Origin: Campylorhamphus procurvoides
Lineage: Eukaryota > Chordata > Aves > Passeriformes > Dendrocolaptidae
Length of the DNA: 64,000 nt
Reading direction: 5' to 3'
Assembly (NCBI GenBank): GCA_013396655.1
Contig: WBMV01000301.1
Location: 124,001 to 188,000, forward strand
Shown here: positions 44,801 through 56,800 of the stretch, in pieces
Layout: each line of letters begins with the position of its first letter
Numbering within the stretch: the first letter of the stretch is position 1
Position numbers and translations under genes: made by a program
The notes under the pieces: generated by a model
Database searches by the model: none
Told to the model about the DNA's origin: nothing
What the model saw: only the letters and a program-made list of their open reading frames with translations

Positions 44801-47800
44801 GGGATCTTGTATGACAAGAGGTGCTATGAAAACCATAGCATTCAACTGTTCAAGAGATGACATTACTTAATTTACATGTCAGTATGCATACTTTCAAAGA
44901 ATATGGGGTGTTGTGGTTTTTTTTTTTTTTTTTTGATTAAATAAAATATTTAAAAGCAGAGATGACTTGGAAAAAGTCGCAGAACTAAGGATACATATAT
45001 TTACATATCTCTGTATGGGTAATATAACAATAGGGATTCTGTAATATGTAGCCAGTGAATTGAAAATCTTCAGTTGAATTGTGATGGTTCTCAAAAAAAC
45101 ATTCAGCCTTGGCCTACTATTTTTCACATCGTTGCCAGGTGTAAAAGTACTTTAATAAGAAAAGATAGAGAGAAATCCATTTTGTCTCTTCAAATTTACA
45201 TTCTGTGCTTTACAGTGAAGAAAAGAACCTTTTAAAACTGGACTTTACAATGTGGTTAATGCATTTGCTTTGCCTACGTAATGAAAAGGAACTGTGAAGA
45301 TAAGCCAACAAAACAAAAAAGTCTCAAGCTAAGTTATTCAGACATGCATTATGCTCTCACTCTCTCTTAAAAAATGAGATTGCTATCTGCAGAGTGTGAG
45401 TGTAAACAGAAGGCTGTTATACTTGATTTTTTCACAAGTGAAGATCATCTATGATATATTTGTTTCCTGTGGAGGTAAAGATCTGTTTCCCTTGCCATGG
45501 CTTTTGGGAGCAGTGCAGTGTTAATGGTTCCCCTTGTTTCAGAATGTGCTGAGAGAGCTGGAGAGAAGGAAAGGTGATCTGAAGAGCATCACGGAAAGTT
45601 GCACTGCTCTCCAGTCTTTGGTGGAAGGGAGTGAGACTGTCCTGGAGGAGAAGCTGTGTGTCCTTAATGCTGGCTGGAGCAGAGTTCGAACCTGGACTGA
45701 GGACTGGTGTGACACCTTATTGGTAAGTTGCATGTGTGAGGAATACTCAGTGTAAGTTCCCCTCCACACCCTGGGAGCAGTTGCAGTTTTCACTTGTCTC
45801 ACTTTACTGTTAAGTTTCCATGATGCCTCATGGACTTAAAGGAACGTGGAATGGATATCTGGTTAACCTGGAGAAGTAAGTCATGAAGTGATATACAATG
45901 AGGAAGGTGGAAAACTGTTCTGCAAGTTGTTTAGATGTGTTGATAGGTATTAGTGCCACATGCTTCATAGCAAAATCTGGATGTGATGAAACTATGTAAA
46001 TATCCCAGACAGTTAAGTTGGCCTAGTGGAATGAATCTGCTAAGATTGCAGAGAATAAAACTAGGTTTAACTTCTTTTCCCTTTCTCTTTCTCCCAGCTT
46101 CAGTGTTAGGGTTCTTACTCTTCCTAGACATTGTGGTGTAATTTCTCTTGTCCATAGAAAATCCAGCATGCACTAAGTGAAGAAGTTCACACATTGGTTT
46201 TAATCTCTTTCTCATCCCCCTGAATGTGCTACCACATTACATTTTTAATCTTTTGTACTTACTTGCATATTTATTTTCTTGTACTTCTTCTCTGGTAATG
46301 TTTTCACTTTCTCTTTTGTTACATCAATAGCACTAGTCTTTTGTGTCCACTTGTTATTTAGTTCTTAATACAATTCTTGCTATCTTAGCACATAAAAGTA
46401 ACTTTCTAAACTGTCCTGAAAGGGAGCATTTTCTACCATAATAGACTGAGTGGGGCTTACAAGCATTCACAAAACTGCTAGTGGGTTTACACGTTAACTA
46501 GTAGTAGATGATTCTGCCAGATTACAGTAAGGTGAAAAAAGCCCCCAGGTTATGGAATTGTTTGTTAATTAGAGCCCAGAAATTGGATTTTGTGTTCTAT
46601 ATAACGATACTTATCTATAACCTGATGAATTTATTAATATTTGTGGAAACCAACAGGAATTAGCCCAAAAGGATTGGTTTCCATAAGGCTGCTCTGTGTG
46701 CTACTCTTTATTCACCCTGAATATTCAGCCTCTGTGACAGCATGAACAGAGTGGTTTTTTTGTCCTTGAGACCCAGGTGATGGATCTTTAATGGACAATT
46801 GATAACTTCTAAGTAGTGTTCAGCAAAGCACTTGTGACTCTGTCAGCCTATTGCTCTTTTGGACAGCCCATAAATGCAAGTGTTTGAGTATGGCCAGCAG
46901 TGTCTGAGTAAAGACAAAGCATATTATACACCTAAGGCTGCTTATTATGCTAAATGGGCATGAAATGACCTACAACTGATGCAAGTATCAGCCTTATGCT
47001 TTTATATAGTTCAGATATTTTGGTGGTGTTCAGCTAGTTATGACAATCCGCCTTCAGAAGCCCCTGATACAGGCCAAAATTGTGAAACTTCAGTGTATAC
47101 AAAGATGGTGAGCACTGTGCCTCTTGCAGGTCATATTTTTTGTTTCATAATCCAATGGGTCCATGTCAGGAGTGGTCAGGTAGTTTGCCCTTATTTGTAA
47201 ATGTTGTAAGGATGCTCTATAACTAAATACTTCTAAATTATGTTCATGTCTGGTTAGGAATGTTGTCTATGTGCTTTGTTAGGTTAAGTTGTTCTTTTTC
47301 TGTGTGAAGCTCTAAGTGTCTTGATGTTGAGAGCATGGGCCTTCTCCCTTTTCTCCCCTCCCTTTGTTTTGTTAGTTTAAAAGAGCAGAGCTTATCTACC
47401 CTTTTTTTGGGTAAGAATCTTAAACAGAATGGTACTTCTCTGAGTCTGATAGCTTTGTTTTGTCACACAGAACAATGTGCCTGGGACACCTAATGCTACA
47501 TTTCCTGACTGCACGTGAAAGCAGACCTACAAAAGTCTACACTTTTGTGACTTTTCTTAAGAGAAGGAAATACTTTAATATAATGAGTAAAATACCAAAA
47601 CTCAGCAATTATGGTTTGTAGGTTTGGTGTAGTCCCTTTCCAATTAAGAACACCCAAAAACTGCGCATAGTGCGTACTGTTGTACCTGCTAGTGCTAATT
47701 GAAAAAAGGTGGATTTTTTGGTTGACTGAGCTATTGTGGTCTGGCTGTAATGTTGTAATACATTGTCTATCCTTATTTAGTTGTACAAATGACCTCAGCT

Positions 47801-50800
47801 ACTTCTGTTTCCCTTTCTGTGAATTAGGAATAATGATATCAAAGGGTCTAGAATGAAAATTGAATTCTTGTAAGTACTGTGGAAGATGAAAGGCACAATC
47901 TAATTTTCAGTGTTTCTTTCCAAGGTATATCCATAACACTATTTTGTTGATCGCCTTTTTGCTCAAAATGGAAGTTCTAACAGGGTTGTGCTTTTTTCTG
48001 TGGGGCATTTTGGCTTTTTTTTTTGTGGGNTTGATACATTTTTTTCATCTTTGTCCAGAATCACCAGAGCCAGCTGGAAATCTTTGATGAAAATGTTGCC
48101 CACATAAGTACTTGGTTGTATCAAGCCGAAGCCTTGCTGGATGAGATCGAGAAAAAGTCAGCTAGCAAAAGGGAGGAAACTGTGAAGGTAGGAAATGTTG
48201 TCATCAACTGTCAAAATGTCAATCAACTTCTGGATTCTAAATGGTGTTGTCAGGTTTGTTTCCTGTTTAAGTGTTGCCTTCCTTGCCTGGGATAACAGTT
48301 TCCATTTTCTTTCACTTCACAGCGCTTAACATCTGAACTAGATGATGTTAGTCTTCGAGTGGATAATGTACGTGATCAGGCTATCATCTTAATGAATGGT
48401 CGGGGGGTGTCATGCCGTGAACTTGTTGAACCCAAACTGGCAGAGCTGAACCGTAACTTTGAGAAGGTCTCTCAGCACATTAAAAGTGCCAAGGTGAGGA
48501 TGAATGAGCTCCAGAACGTGCTTGGGAGTTCTGTGCCAAAATGATGGAAACTATCTGTAGTGGACAGATCATTATTTATTAGAACAGCACTTCACTGCTT
48601 TTGGTTCTCCTTTAAGTGTGGATATTTATATCTGAAAAACAGAGACTGATTTTAAACCAACTGCTTTTTTTTTACCTTAGCAGATGATAACTTGAGTTGC
48701 ATGGGAAAATTTACAAACAACTGTTCAGAAAAATATATGTTGCAGTACGTATTTATGAGCTACAGAACAACACCATAAGCTACTGTGACTGGAGGTTTTT
48801 TGTTTATTTTGAAACCAAAATGCTCAGATTGAAGTCTGAAGGTAGAAACCGGGCAATAAGTACCAGCACTATGTTCAGGTTAACTCTCAGAGTTAGATCA
48901 GACAATTCTTGCAGTTTTTATATATGCTGTTATCTGATGGTCCTGTAAACTTGTATGCCTGTTCAGGGAGAATTGTTTTAAATAGCTAATTTATGTGTGA
49001 CGTGTCGGACTAAATTTTCAGCTTGAATGAAGTTTTATTCTGCTCTGCAGATGCTTGTTGGACAAGAGCGACTTCCTGTTATGTCAGAGCCCCGTGAAGT
49101 TAGACTGGCTTTTCCAGACCTGGAGAAATTTGAGAGTGACATACAGAATATGTTAAAAGTTGTGGAAAAACATATGGAGTTGAGTGGGGAAGATGAAAAG
49201 GTTTGTGAGCAATAGAACAATTAAATAATTGACTAACTCCCTTTCCAGTTTGTCCCCATGTTACATTGCTGCAGACTTCACGGGAGAATTCTGAGAAAAT
49301 CTCCTTAAGATATGGGTAGAAAATGAAGGACATTACTGGGTTGTTGGAAAGACTGCAAAACACTTTCCCAATATTTCCCTGTAGTTGTTGCCTCTTGGCT
49401 GGTGTGCTGAGAGTAACTAGTCATACTTGCATCTGTATTTTCATCATGGTTTTATATAATACAGGTAATGAACACTGATTTTTGTTTATGTATCTCCTGT
49501 CTTCTACTCCAAGTAGCTCTTCTTAAGGAATCCTTCCTGTAAAAGTAATGGGATTCAAATTTAAACTGGTATGATATATTGCATCACAGGGTATAGGTCA
49601 GGTCAGTGGATACTTAGGAGATAAGGTGCATGTAAGTGTCTTGTAATATGGCTCTATGTTAGAAGACAAAATAAAAACTTGGAACAAAATTTGTCTTCTA
49701 GAATCTTACCTAGACTCTGCTATTCACCCATATAAACTGTCATACTTTTGTTGGGATCTTGTCCACTCTAGCCTTGTTGCCTACAAAATTGGATAAAGTC
49801 CTGTCAGGCCACTCTTATCTGCCTTCCTTTTAAGCACCTCAAATATTATAAACTGATCTGGAAAGCTGAATATAAGTCTGTGGAAAATGCCACGTGTATC
49901 ACAACAGAAATCATAACGCGTGTCATAATAGAAAGCAAATTTTAAAAGATGTCTATAGAAGGACCTATTGTGATAGAGCATATGCTTCTCTTTGTGGTGT
50001 TCTTATATTCGTTATTTTTATTGTTTCCTTGCTGTTCTTCTCTGAGCTTGCTTATTATTGTTGAGGAATGAGTAGAATAGAAATGGAGCTAAAGTCACAG
50101 CACCCTATTGATGTGGCTGCCTACTGCTGGCTCATTAAGTATCCTGCAGTGCAGCTCTTTATGAAGTTTATGGAATGAGCAAGCTGGATTTTAGGATTTG
50201 GTAGTTGTGAAGGAGAATCTCTGCTTGAATTTGTTTGGCTCCCCTTTGGATAATAAAACAACAGTTTGGCACCATTAGTGTTGATCTGAGCAGTTAATGT
50301 TTCTAAAATGGATTTCTGTAATAATAGAGATTTGTATAATTTTAGCTGGATCAAGAAAGAGCTCAGATTGAAGAAGTCTTGCAGAGAGGAGGGCAGTTGC
50401 TACAGCAGCCTATGGAGGACCATAAGAGAGAGAAGATCCGCATACAGCTGTTGCATCTGCAGAAAAAGTACAAGAATGTGCAGGTACAGTTATGATAGTT
50501 ACTATAGCTTAGTTATCCAGTTATCCCTTTGGTATCCCACTTACAACCCATTATCTGTATTTTACAACTTACGACTTTTTTAGTGTGTCAGATTCTCTAG
50601 GGGAGAATCTGTTAAATGTGCTTATGCACAATCTGACTCTGAATATTTGCAATCCCAAAATATGAATTTTGTCATTCCTAAGTTTTGGGGGAGTGGTTTT
50701 GATTTTTCAAGTCCTTTTCACAGCTTCACAGAGGGCCACCCTATATGTTTTACACAGTGGGGTGCAGTGAATGGGGCATTTGCTTCATTTGTCTTTGCTG

Positions 50801-53800
50801 GCCTTTGAACAGAGGTTTATCTTCACCACAGACTATGTGAAGAGTGACTACAATAGACACATGTACAAAAACATATTCATTGAGCTCTCAGCTGAAGGTT
50901 TTTCTGTGAACAAGCCTGCTCCCAAATTCCTCTTGCTTCCTGTAGAAGGTGTTAGCAGTAATTGTGGACTCCAGTATGTTGTGGTGCTTTCATATACATG
51001 CCATATTAAAAATGCTTTTGTTTCTTAGCTCACCTGTTTGAATAGTGTTAGAGATGGTAAGGTGAGATGTAGCTCAAAGGCAGGGTATGGCCTTCAGGCT
51101 GGCTTTGATTACATGTCTGTGCAGATAAATAGAATATAGCTATTAAAACTAAATTACTACTATTGCATATTTTGGAATTTTCTTCTTCAAATGATGCCTT
51201 CTATTTGTGTTTTTCAAATAAGACCTGTTCTGTTCACTACTTCTTTCTGTTTATACCATATTTTCCTAATACACTGGATTGTAGGAGTGCAGGTCATTTC
51301 AAAGGAGGTGGACAGTGGAATTCTCTCCAGTGTTTTCACAGAATAGGAAGGAACATGACAATCTAATGAAGTGGCTGGATGAGGCTGAGGACCCTCTATC
51401 AGGGCTGCAAGGTGTGGAAGACGAACAAAAACTACAGGTAAATGAGTCTTATTTCTTAGAGCCAACAGTGAATACTATGTATGAGCTTTTATATGTCAGG
51501 GTTTAATGGCTCTTCTTTTGACACCTCTGTGGAAAGAAGTGTTTTCAAAATAACAGCATTTTTTATTAGTATATGCTGATAATTTCCTAGTTTGAGATTT
51601 CTACGTTTTGTTATAGCTCCAAAATACCCCATCCCTCAGGCCCAAATCTTAAAGCATTATCTGGGCAGTGGACTTGATTCAGGACAGTTTCTCTTGCCAG
51701 TCTTGATCCGTGGGGATTATACTTCACTCTTTTTGATACCTTGACTCAAACAGTTGAATTCAATATCTGTTTGGAACATGTGTGATAAAATCCTCCTTTG
51801 AGGCTTAAATTAAGTGCCTCTGCATCCTGTAGTCAGGATATTGTAACTACTCTCCTGCCTTTCACTGCTTAAAGTGCTTAGGGAGTGATAACTGCCCTCA
51901 TGTGATTGATATTACTGTACACAATGAATACTAATAAAACAGACAAAGGCTGAAGTATTTCTGATAATGTGTGTGTGGATCTTGACAAACAATTTCACAA
52001 CTGATTTAATAGGATGCCTGATAAAACTTACTGCCCATAAAGTTGTATATCTTAATTGTTAAGGATACAGATAGTTTTTTGCTTGTTTTATTGTGGTTTT
52101 GTGGATATTTTTTATCGGCATTTTTGATTTTTTTTTTGATGTCTCCTTTTCATCCTTCAAAATGCTTTTATTGCATGGTAGTTATGTTAATATTTTAGGC
52201 AATAACAGTGAGGAACCTTTCGAATCAGTAAGGTTGGGAGCTAAGCAATCTGTCAAGTACTTCTCAGTTTCTGTGTATGAAGCTTCATAGTTAACACCTA
52301 TCAATCTTTTTGACTGCTCTGTAACTTTTTAACCCAGCACTAATTACCTGGGAGTCAGGGGGTAAAATGCTCTGGTTTCCTCTGAGACTTACAGGACAAA
52401 ATCATGATATGGTGTTCCTCATTCACAGCTATAGTGCTATGTGGCTTCAGCTACTTGTGATAGATGATTTGCTCTCCTTGGTCACACAGGCTGTATCAGT
52501 ATCAGCTGTGGAAGTACACCTTTTAAATCTGCTTCTCTTTAGAAAGACTGTTTCACATTATAAGCCTCCCATGCAGAGCTGGGCAGCAGAGATGGCCCCA
52601 GGTCTGTTCAACTGTCTGACATCTGACTGCTCGGTTGGGTCTCCAGCAGTCCGTGCTGGTGATGTGAGGTCCTTGGGACCTGACTAATGTCAGGGAATGT
52701 GTTTGAAGGAATTAGGGATCCATGTACATTTAAAGTAAAACATGATTTAGTTTTTCTGTTTGACCATCAGATGCTTTGAGTGAATCAATTACTGGATTGA
52801 AATGGGAAAAATGTGCACTTGGGTGGTTCTTTGCTAATGAGAACAGTCCAATTGTGCCACAGACTGGTCTTTCTTGTCACTGTTGGTCTTACTGCAGGTT
52901 GACTGATCTTCTCTAAGGGAGATCCTTTGCTTCCTATAAAGCCCTTTTCTTTAGGGATATACCACAGCTAATCCCTGGTACTGCTAGATCAGTTCTTGGA
53001 TTACTGAATCTGATTGCTAAATGCACAATATCATCTAAATATGGGTTACTATAGCAATTACAATAGACTATTGATAGAGAAACATTATCCTTGCTCAGAA
53101 TTAGTTAAATTGTGTAAAAATATAATTTTTCTTCCAGGTATAGCTTGTAGTCTGGCTAAGTCAGCTAGGCTTTCAGAAAGGGACTGCAGCAGTTTTCATG
53201 ATTTCTGTGAAACTTGGAAACTCAGACTGCTGCTTTTGCTTTCTGTGCCTAGTTTTCTGATATTTGAGGGGTAAGCCAGTCTGAAATAAGTGACATTATT
53301 TTACTTTTGTGGCTTGCTCTTTTACCTGCTCTACTAATCTATGTTGAACACCAAAAATGATATGAGACCATTGTTAAAGGGAGTGTTCTCAAGTATCATG
53401 TTTAGATCCTTGTTGCTCCAGAATTTAAGTGGAGGCACCAGGCTTGAAAACTGCAGTGCTTGTTGGTCATCTCAGCTCAGAGCTGAGGAGCACAAAATGA
53501 ATTCTTGACCCATAGGTGTGCAGGTGGTTTAACCCCTCACCTTGATGTAAGGAAGGTGCAGTGAGAGGAGAAAAGTGAAACTAATGTTTGAAATGAATCA
53601 ACAGGGAGGGAAAGGAAGTTTTCAGCTGCCAGGCTGGGGAGTAACTTCAATTAAGGTTTTATGTAATACATTATTTATGTTTTTGTAAACGACTGTGTAG
53701 GAGAGGACTTATTTATGGTGCTTGAAGGTCAATATCTATATATTGATTTGCTGGAAGTAGCTGTATCATAAATATTCCTCATCATGTATGTTTCTTGGGA

Positions 53801-56800
53801 TTATGTAGTAAAGTGTCACTGAAATATTGGTAACCCTTCTGCATAGCAGGTACTTCTGAGTAACCCTTGTATTGCCACAAATCCATTAGCAAGAAAAGCC
53901 TGCATTCAAAATTTGAATCTCCTTGATCTCTCTTTTCTAACCTTGCTTTAGTATGTATTTAAATTGCTCTATTCTAACTTGGCTCAGAATGAGGGAAAGG
54001 AAAAATTAAGCTTTAAATTGGAGAGTTAATTGGTTGACTAAAGTTCCTGAAAGTTTTTTCCAAGTTTTAGGAAGCTGTTTTGAATTGAAAATGATAATTT
54101 TGCAGGTGATAAGTGAATATGCAGTTGCAGCCACAGGGCAACTGTCCTTGTAAACTGAAACATAGACATCATCTTAAATATGAACCATTGTTTGCTGATT
54201 GCATTAATTAACACAGAAGAACAAATGAAATGGACATGGGATTTGAGCTTTGAAAAATAATTTTCTAGAAAATTGACTGAAATATTTTGACTGAGAGAAG
54301 GGGCAAGGAATGATTAAAAAGTGAGCTTTTCTATTCGGAAGAATATTCTATTTGCAAACACAATAAATAATATGAGGTCTGATTTGATTGAGTAAATACT
54401 TTTGGTTAAAACGTTTATGTAGTTAAACATGTAAGGTGATAAATTATTTAATTTTATTTCAATTTCTTGGGCAGTATTTTCCAAAATCAATTTGGAAGCA
54501 AGTCAGAGAATCTCCTTGAATTGGATCTTTAGTAGATTTTGTTCCAAAATATTTTTAAGTGTAAAAGGGGAAAAGGGAAGAAAAGCGGAAACCAAATTAT
54601 GAATTCCAGGTTAAACTAGATGCTTAAGAATAGGAGGAAACTAATTTTTATTTGACCTCTGAAATTAAAATTATTTTTAGCAGTTCTTATTGAGAGGCCT
54701 TATTTATTAAATTTTCACTAGTAACCCAGTATTCCCTTTCTTTATGCAGTTTAAAAAGAGATCAAATTTAATAAACATGTTCTGTCACCACTGAAATTAA
54801 TGCAGAAAAGGGCTATTAAGTCATTCAGTCAGATTTCCTCCTAAATAACCTTTGATTAACTCTTATTTATGCGTGCTTAGACAAACTGGGGAAGGACTGA
54901 AGCACCACTGCTATAAAGACAGGCTAGAGAAGGATTGTTCAGCCTGGAGAAAAGAAGGCTCTGGGGAGTTCCTTATAGATGCTTCCCAGTACCTAAAGGG
55001 AGACCTACAGGGAAGCTGGAGAGGGAGATTTTACAGGGGCTTGTCGTGATCAGACAAGAGGTAATGAATTCAAACTAAAAGAGAGTAGGTTTAGATTAGA
55101 TACTGGGAAGAAATTCTTCACTGTTGGGGATGGTGAAGCACTGGAACTTGTTGCCCAGAAAAGCTGTGGAAGCCTCATCCCTGGAAGTGTTACAAGTGAA
55201 GTTGAATGGGCCCCTGAGCAATCTGACCTAGTGGACATGACAGGGCTGCTGGAACTTGATGATTGTTAAGGACCCTTCCATCCTAAACCTTCTGATTTTG
55301 TGAAAAGAATTTGCTTGCCTGAGGGTTTTTTTTTTTTAAATTAAAAAAGACCCACAACCACATAATGAAAACCCTAAAACCCATCCTTTGTGATCTTTAG
55401 GTATTTGATTTGTGTAAGACAGTTATGTCAAACTCCTCTTCTATTTTTTAGCATCTTATGCTGTATTTTAGAAGCTTCCAGTCTGCAATGCAAGGTAGAA
55501 AACAGCTGAACAATCAAAACTCTGCTATGGTAAATCACTAATGTGTTTGTAACACTTATATACATTCGCCTTTAAGAACAAGGATTATGAGAGGAAGAAG
55601 CATCATGTTAGAGATGGGATGCAGCTGCAGGAGGTTAGCAATGAGGTGTGCTATGGAGGAACAGCACCAGCTCTGCAGAAAAGCAGTAACTTTGTGTGCT
55701 GGTTTAGAGGTAAACCAGCAGGAGAAATGGACCCACCACAAGAGAGATTATAAGTCAGAGTTACAATTTAATGAAAGATATTACCATAAATACACTGACA
55801 CAAGAGAAAACTGCTTTCAACTCACCAAAACCCCAACAGCATAACCCAGTGTCCCAAGGCACAAGCCCAGNCTGGGATGGTGTTACTGGGAAAGCAGAAA
55901 GTTTTAGAATGTCATCGTTGGCAACAAGTGGAGAACAAGCTGGCTGTGTCCTGACACATGCTGTTTTAAATCTTGTGTAAGTTTTTTCTAATGAGAGATA
56001 AAGTGTGTGAAGTAGAAACCTAATAAAAACTAAGCATACTCATTTGGCTGAAGTCTTGTTTTTGAGCTGTTGCCTGTGTGCGAATGGTATTTATGGAATG
56101 ATTGGGAGTTAGAGAAAAAACCTTGTGAGTATGTTGCAGGTAGGTATGCTAGAGCAGGCATCCTGATGGTTTTTTTTAACCTTGGCATGGAAAGGGCCAG
56201 GTTATCTTAGGGAAAAGATACCTTGAGTTGCACAAGCTCTGATTTCTTTGAAGCTGGGGTCCTCTCCTTCCACAGGAAATCATACCACCATCCAAACCTT
56301 GGGCTTTTGCTCCAACTTGCAGTGACGGAAGCTGTCAAAATATGTGCAGAACTTTAAGAAAATGTATTTGGGGAGCACTGGGGAGCAGGACTCTGAGTTT
56401 GTAGCTGAAACGTGTGGAGTAATCCTTGTTTTTAACTGTGGTGCTTTCTTGCTGTACTGAATCAAAAGCAGTACAGAGTATTTTGTAATTATTTTCTGTA
56501 ATTCTGTAATTGTTTTCAGTAGACTTATCCTTATATGACCGTATATCCTATTTCTTTGGTGTGCAATGAATGACTGAAAGCAAATCATATTTGGCAGTAG
56601 AGGTCTTGTGGAAACACAGCAGTGTCCCCAGTTTCAGTACAGGAATGGCTGTCTACTTTACAAAATAAAATAAACCCAAACCATCACAAAACAAAGGAAA
56701 TCCTTAGGAGCATTCAGTGCATGAGAAGTCCTGAATGGCAGCTACAGGAACATACCTTTTCTGCTGCAGTTCCTTTTTTCTTTTGTACTACATATGCTGG

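Noticed and set aside
43672..45542. Search for an internal utrophin promoter or first exon of a short isoform
   Set aside because: Short utrophin forms known in mammals start further 3' in the gene than this window; no CpG-rich promoter-like block was seen here.
51489..51552. Short frame reading [11 protein letters not shown], similar to WREIESK of dystrophin exon 41
   Set aside because: Only about 20 codons between stops, with no donor, and lying about 50 bp after the extra exon; a six-residue match is expected by chance.
52367..52687. 106-codon intronic open frame on the + strand
   Set aside because: Low-charge, Leu/Val/Ser-rich sequence with no fitting splice sites or known domain.
53014..53274. 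Open frame after a TTTTTCTTCCAG acceptor and ending at GGGG|TAAGCC, considered as an exon-41 equivalent
   Set aside because: Acceptor and donor phases do not fit the phase-0 neighbours, and the peptide ends in a hydrophobic Leu run unlike a spectrin helix.
54159..54257. Peptide with [15 protein letters not shown], which places a Trp in the same register as the dystrophin R15 helix C
   Set aside because: No donor site before the stop, no helix-B-like sequence upstream, and only a handful of matching residues; could at most be a decayed relic.
54852..55049. Open frame that might be read as a small gene
   Set aside because: It lies in the CR1 3' region, where such frames are accidental.
56052..56207. 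Open frame with three Trp residues ([13 protein letters not shown]) and a GCAG|GTAGGT donor
   Set aside because: The donor leaves the wrong phase, the acceptor is poor and the Trp spacing is not that of a spectrin repeat.
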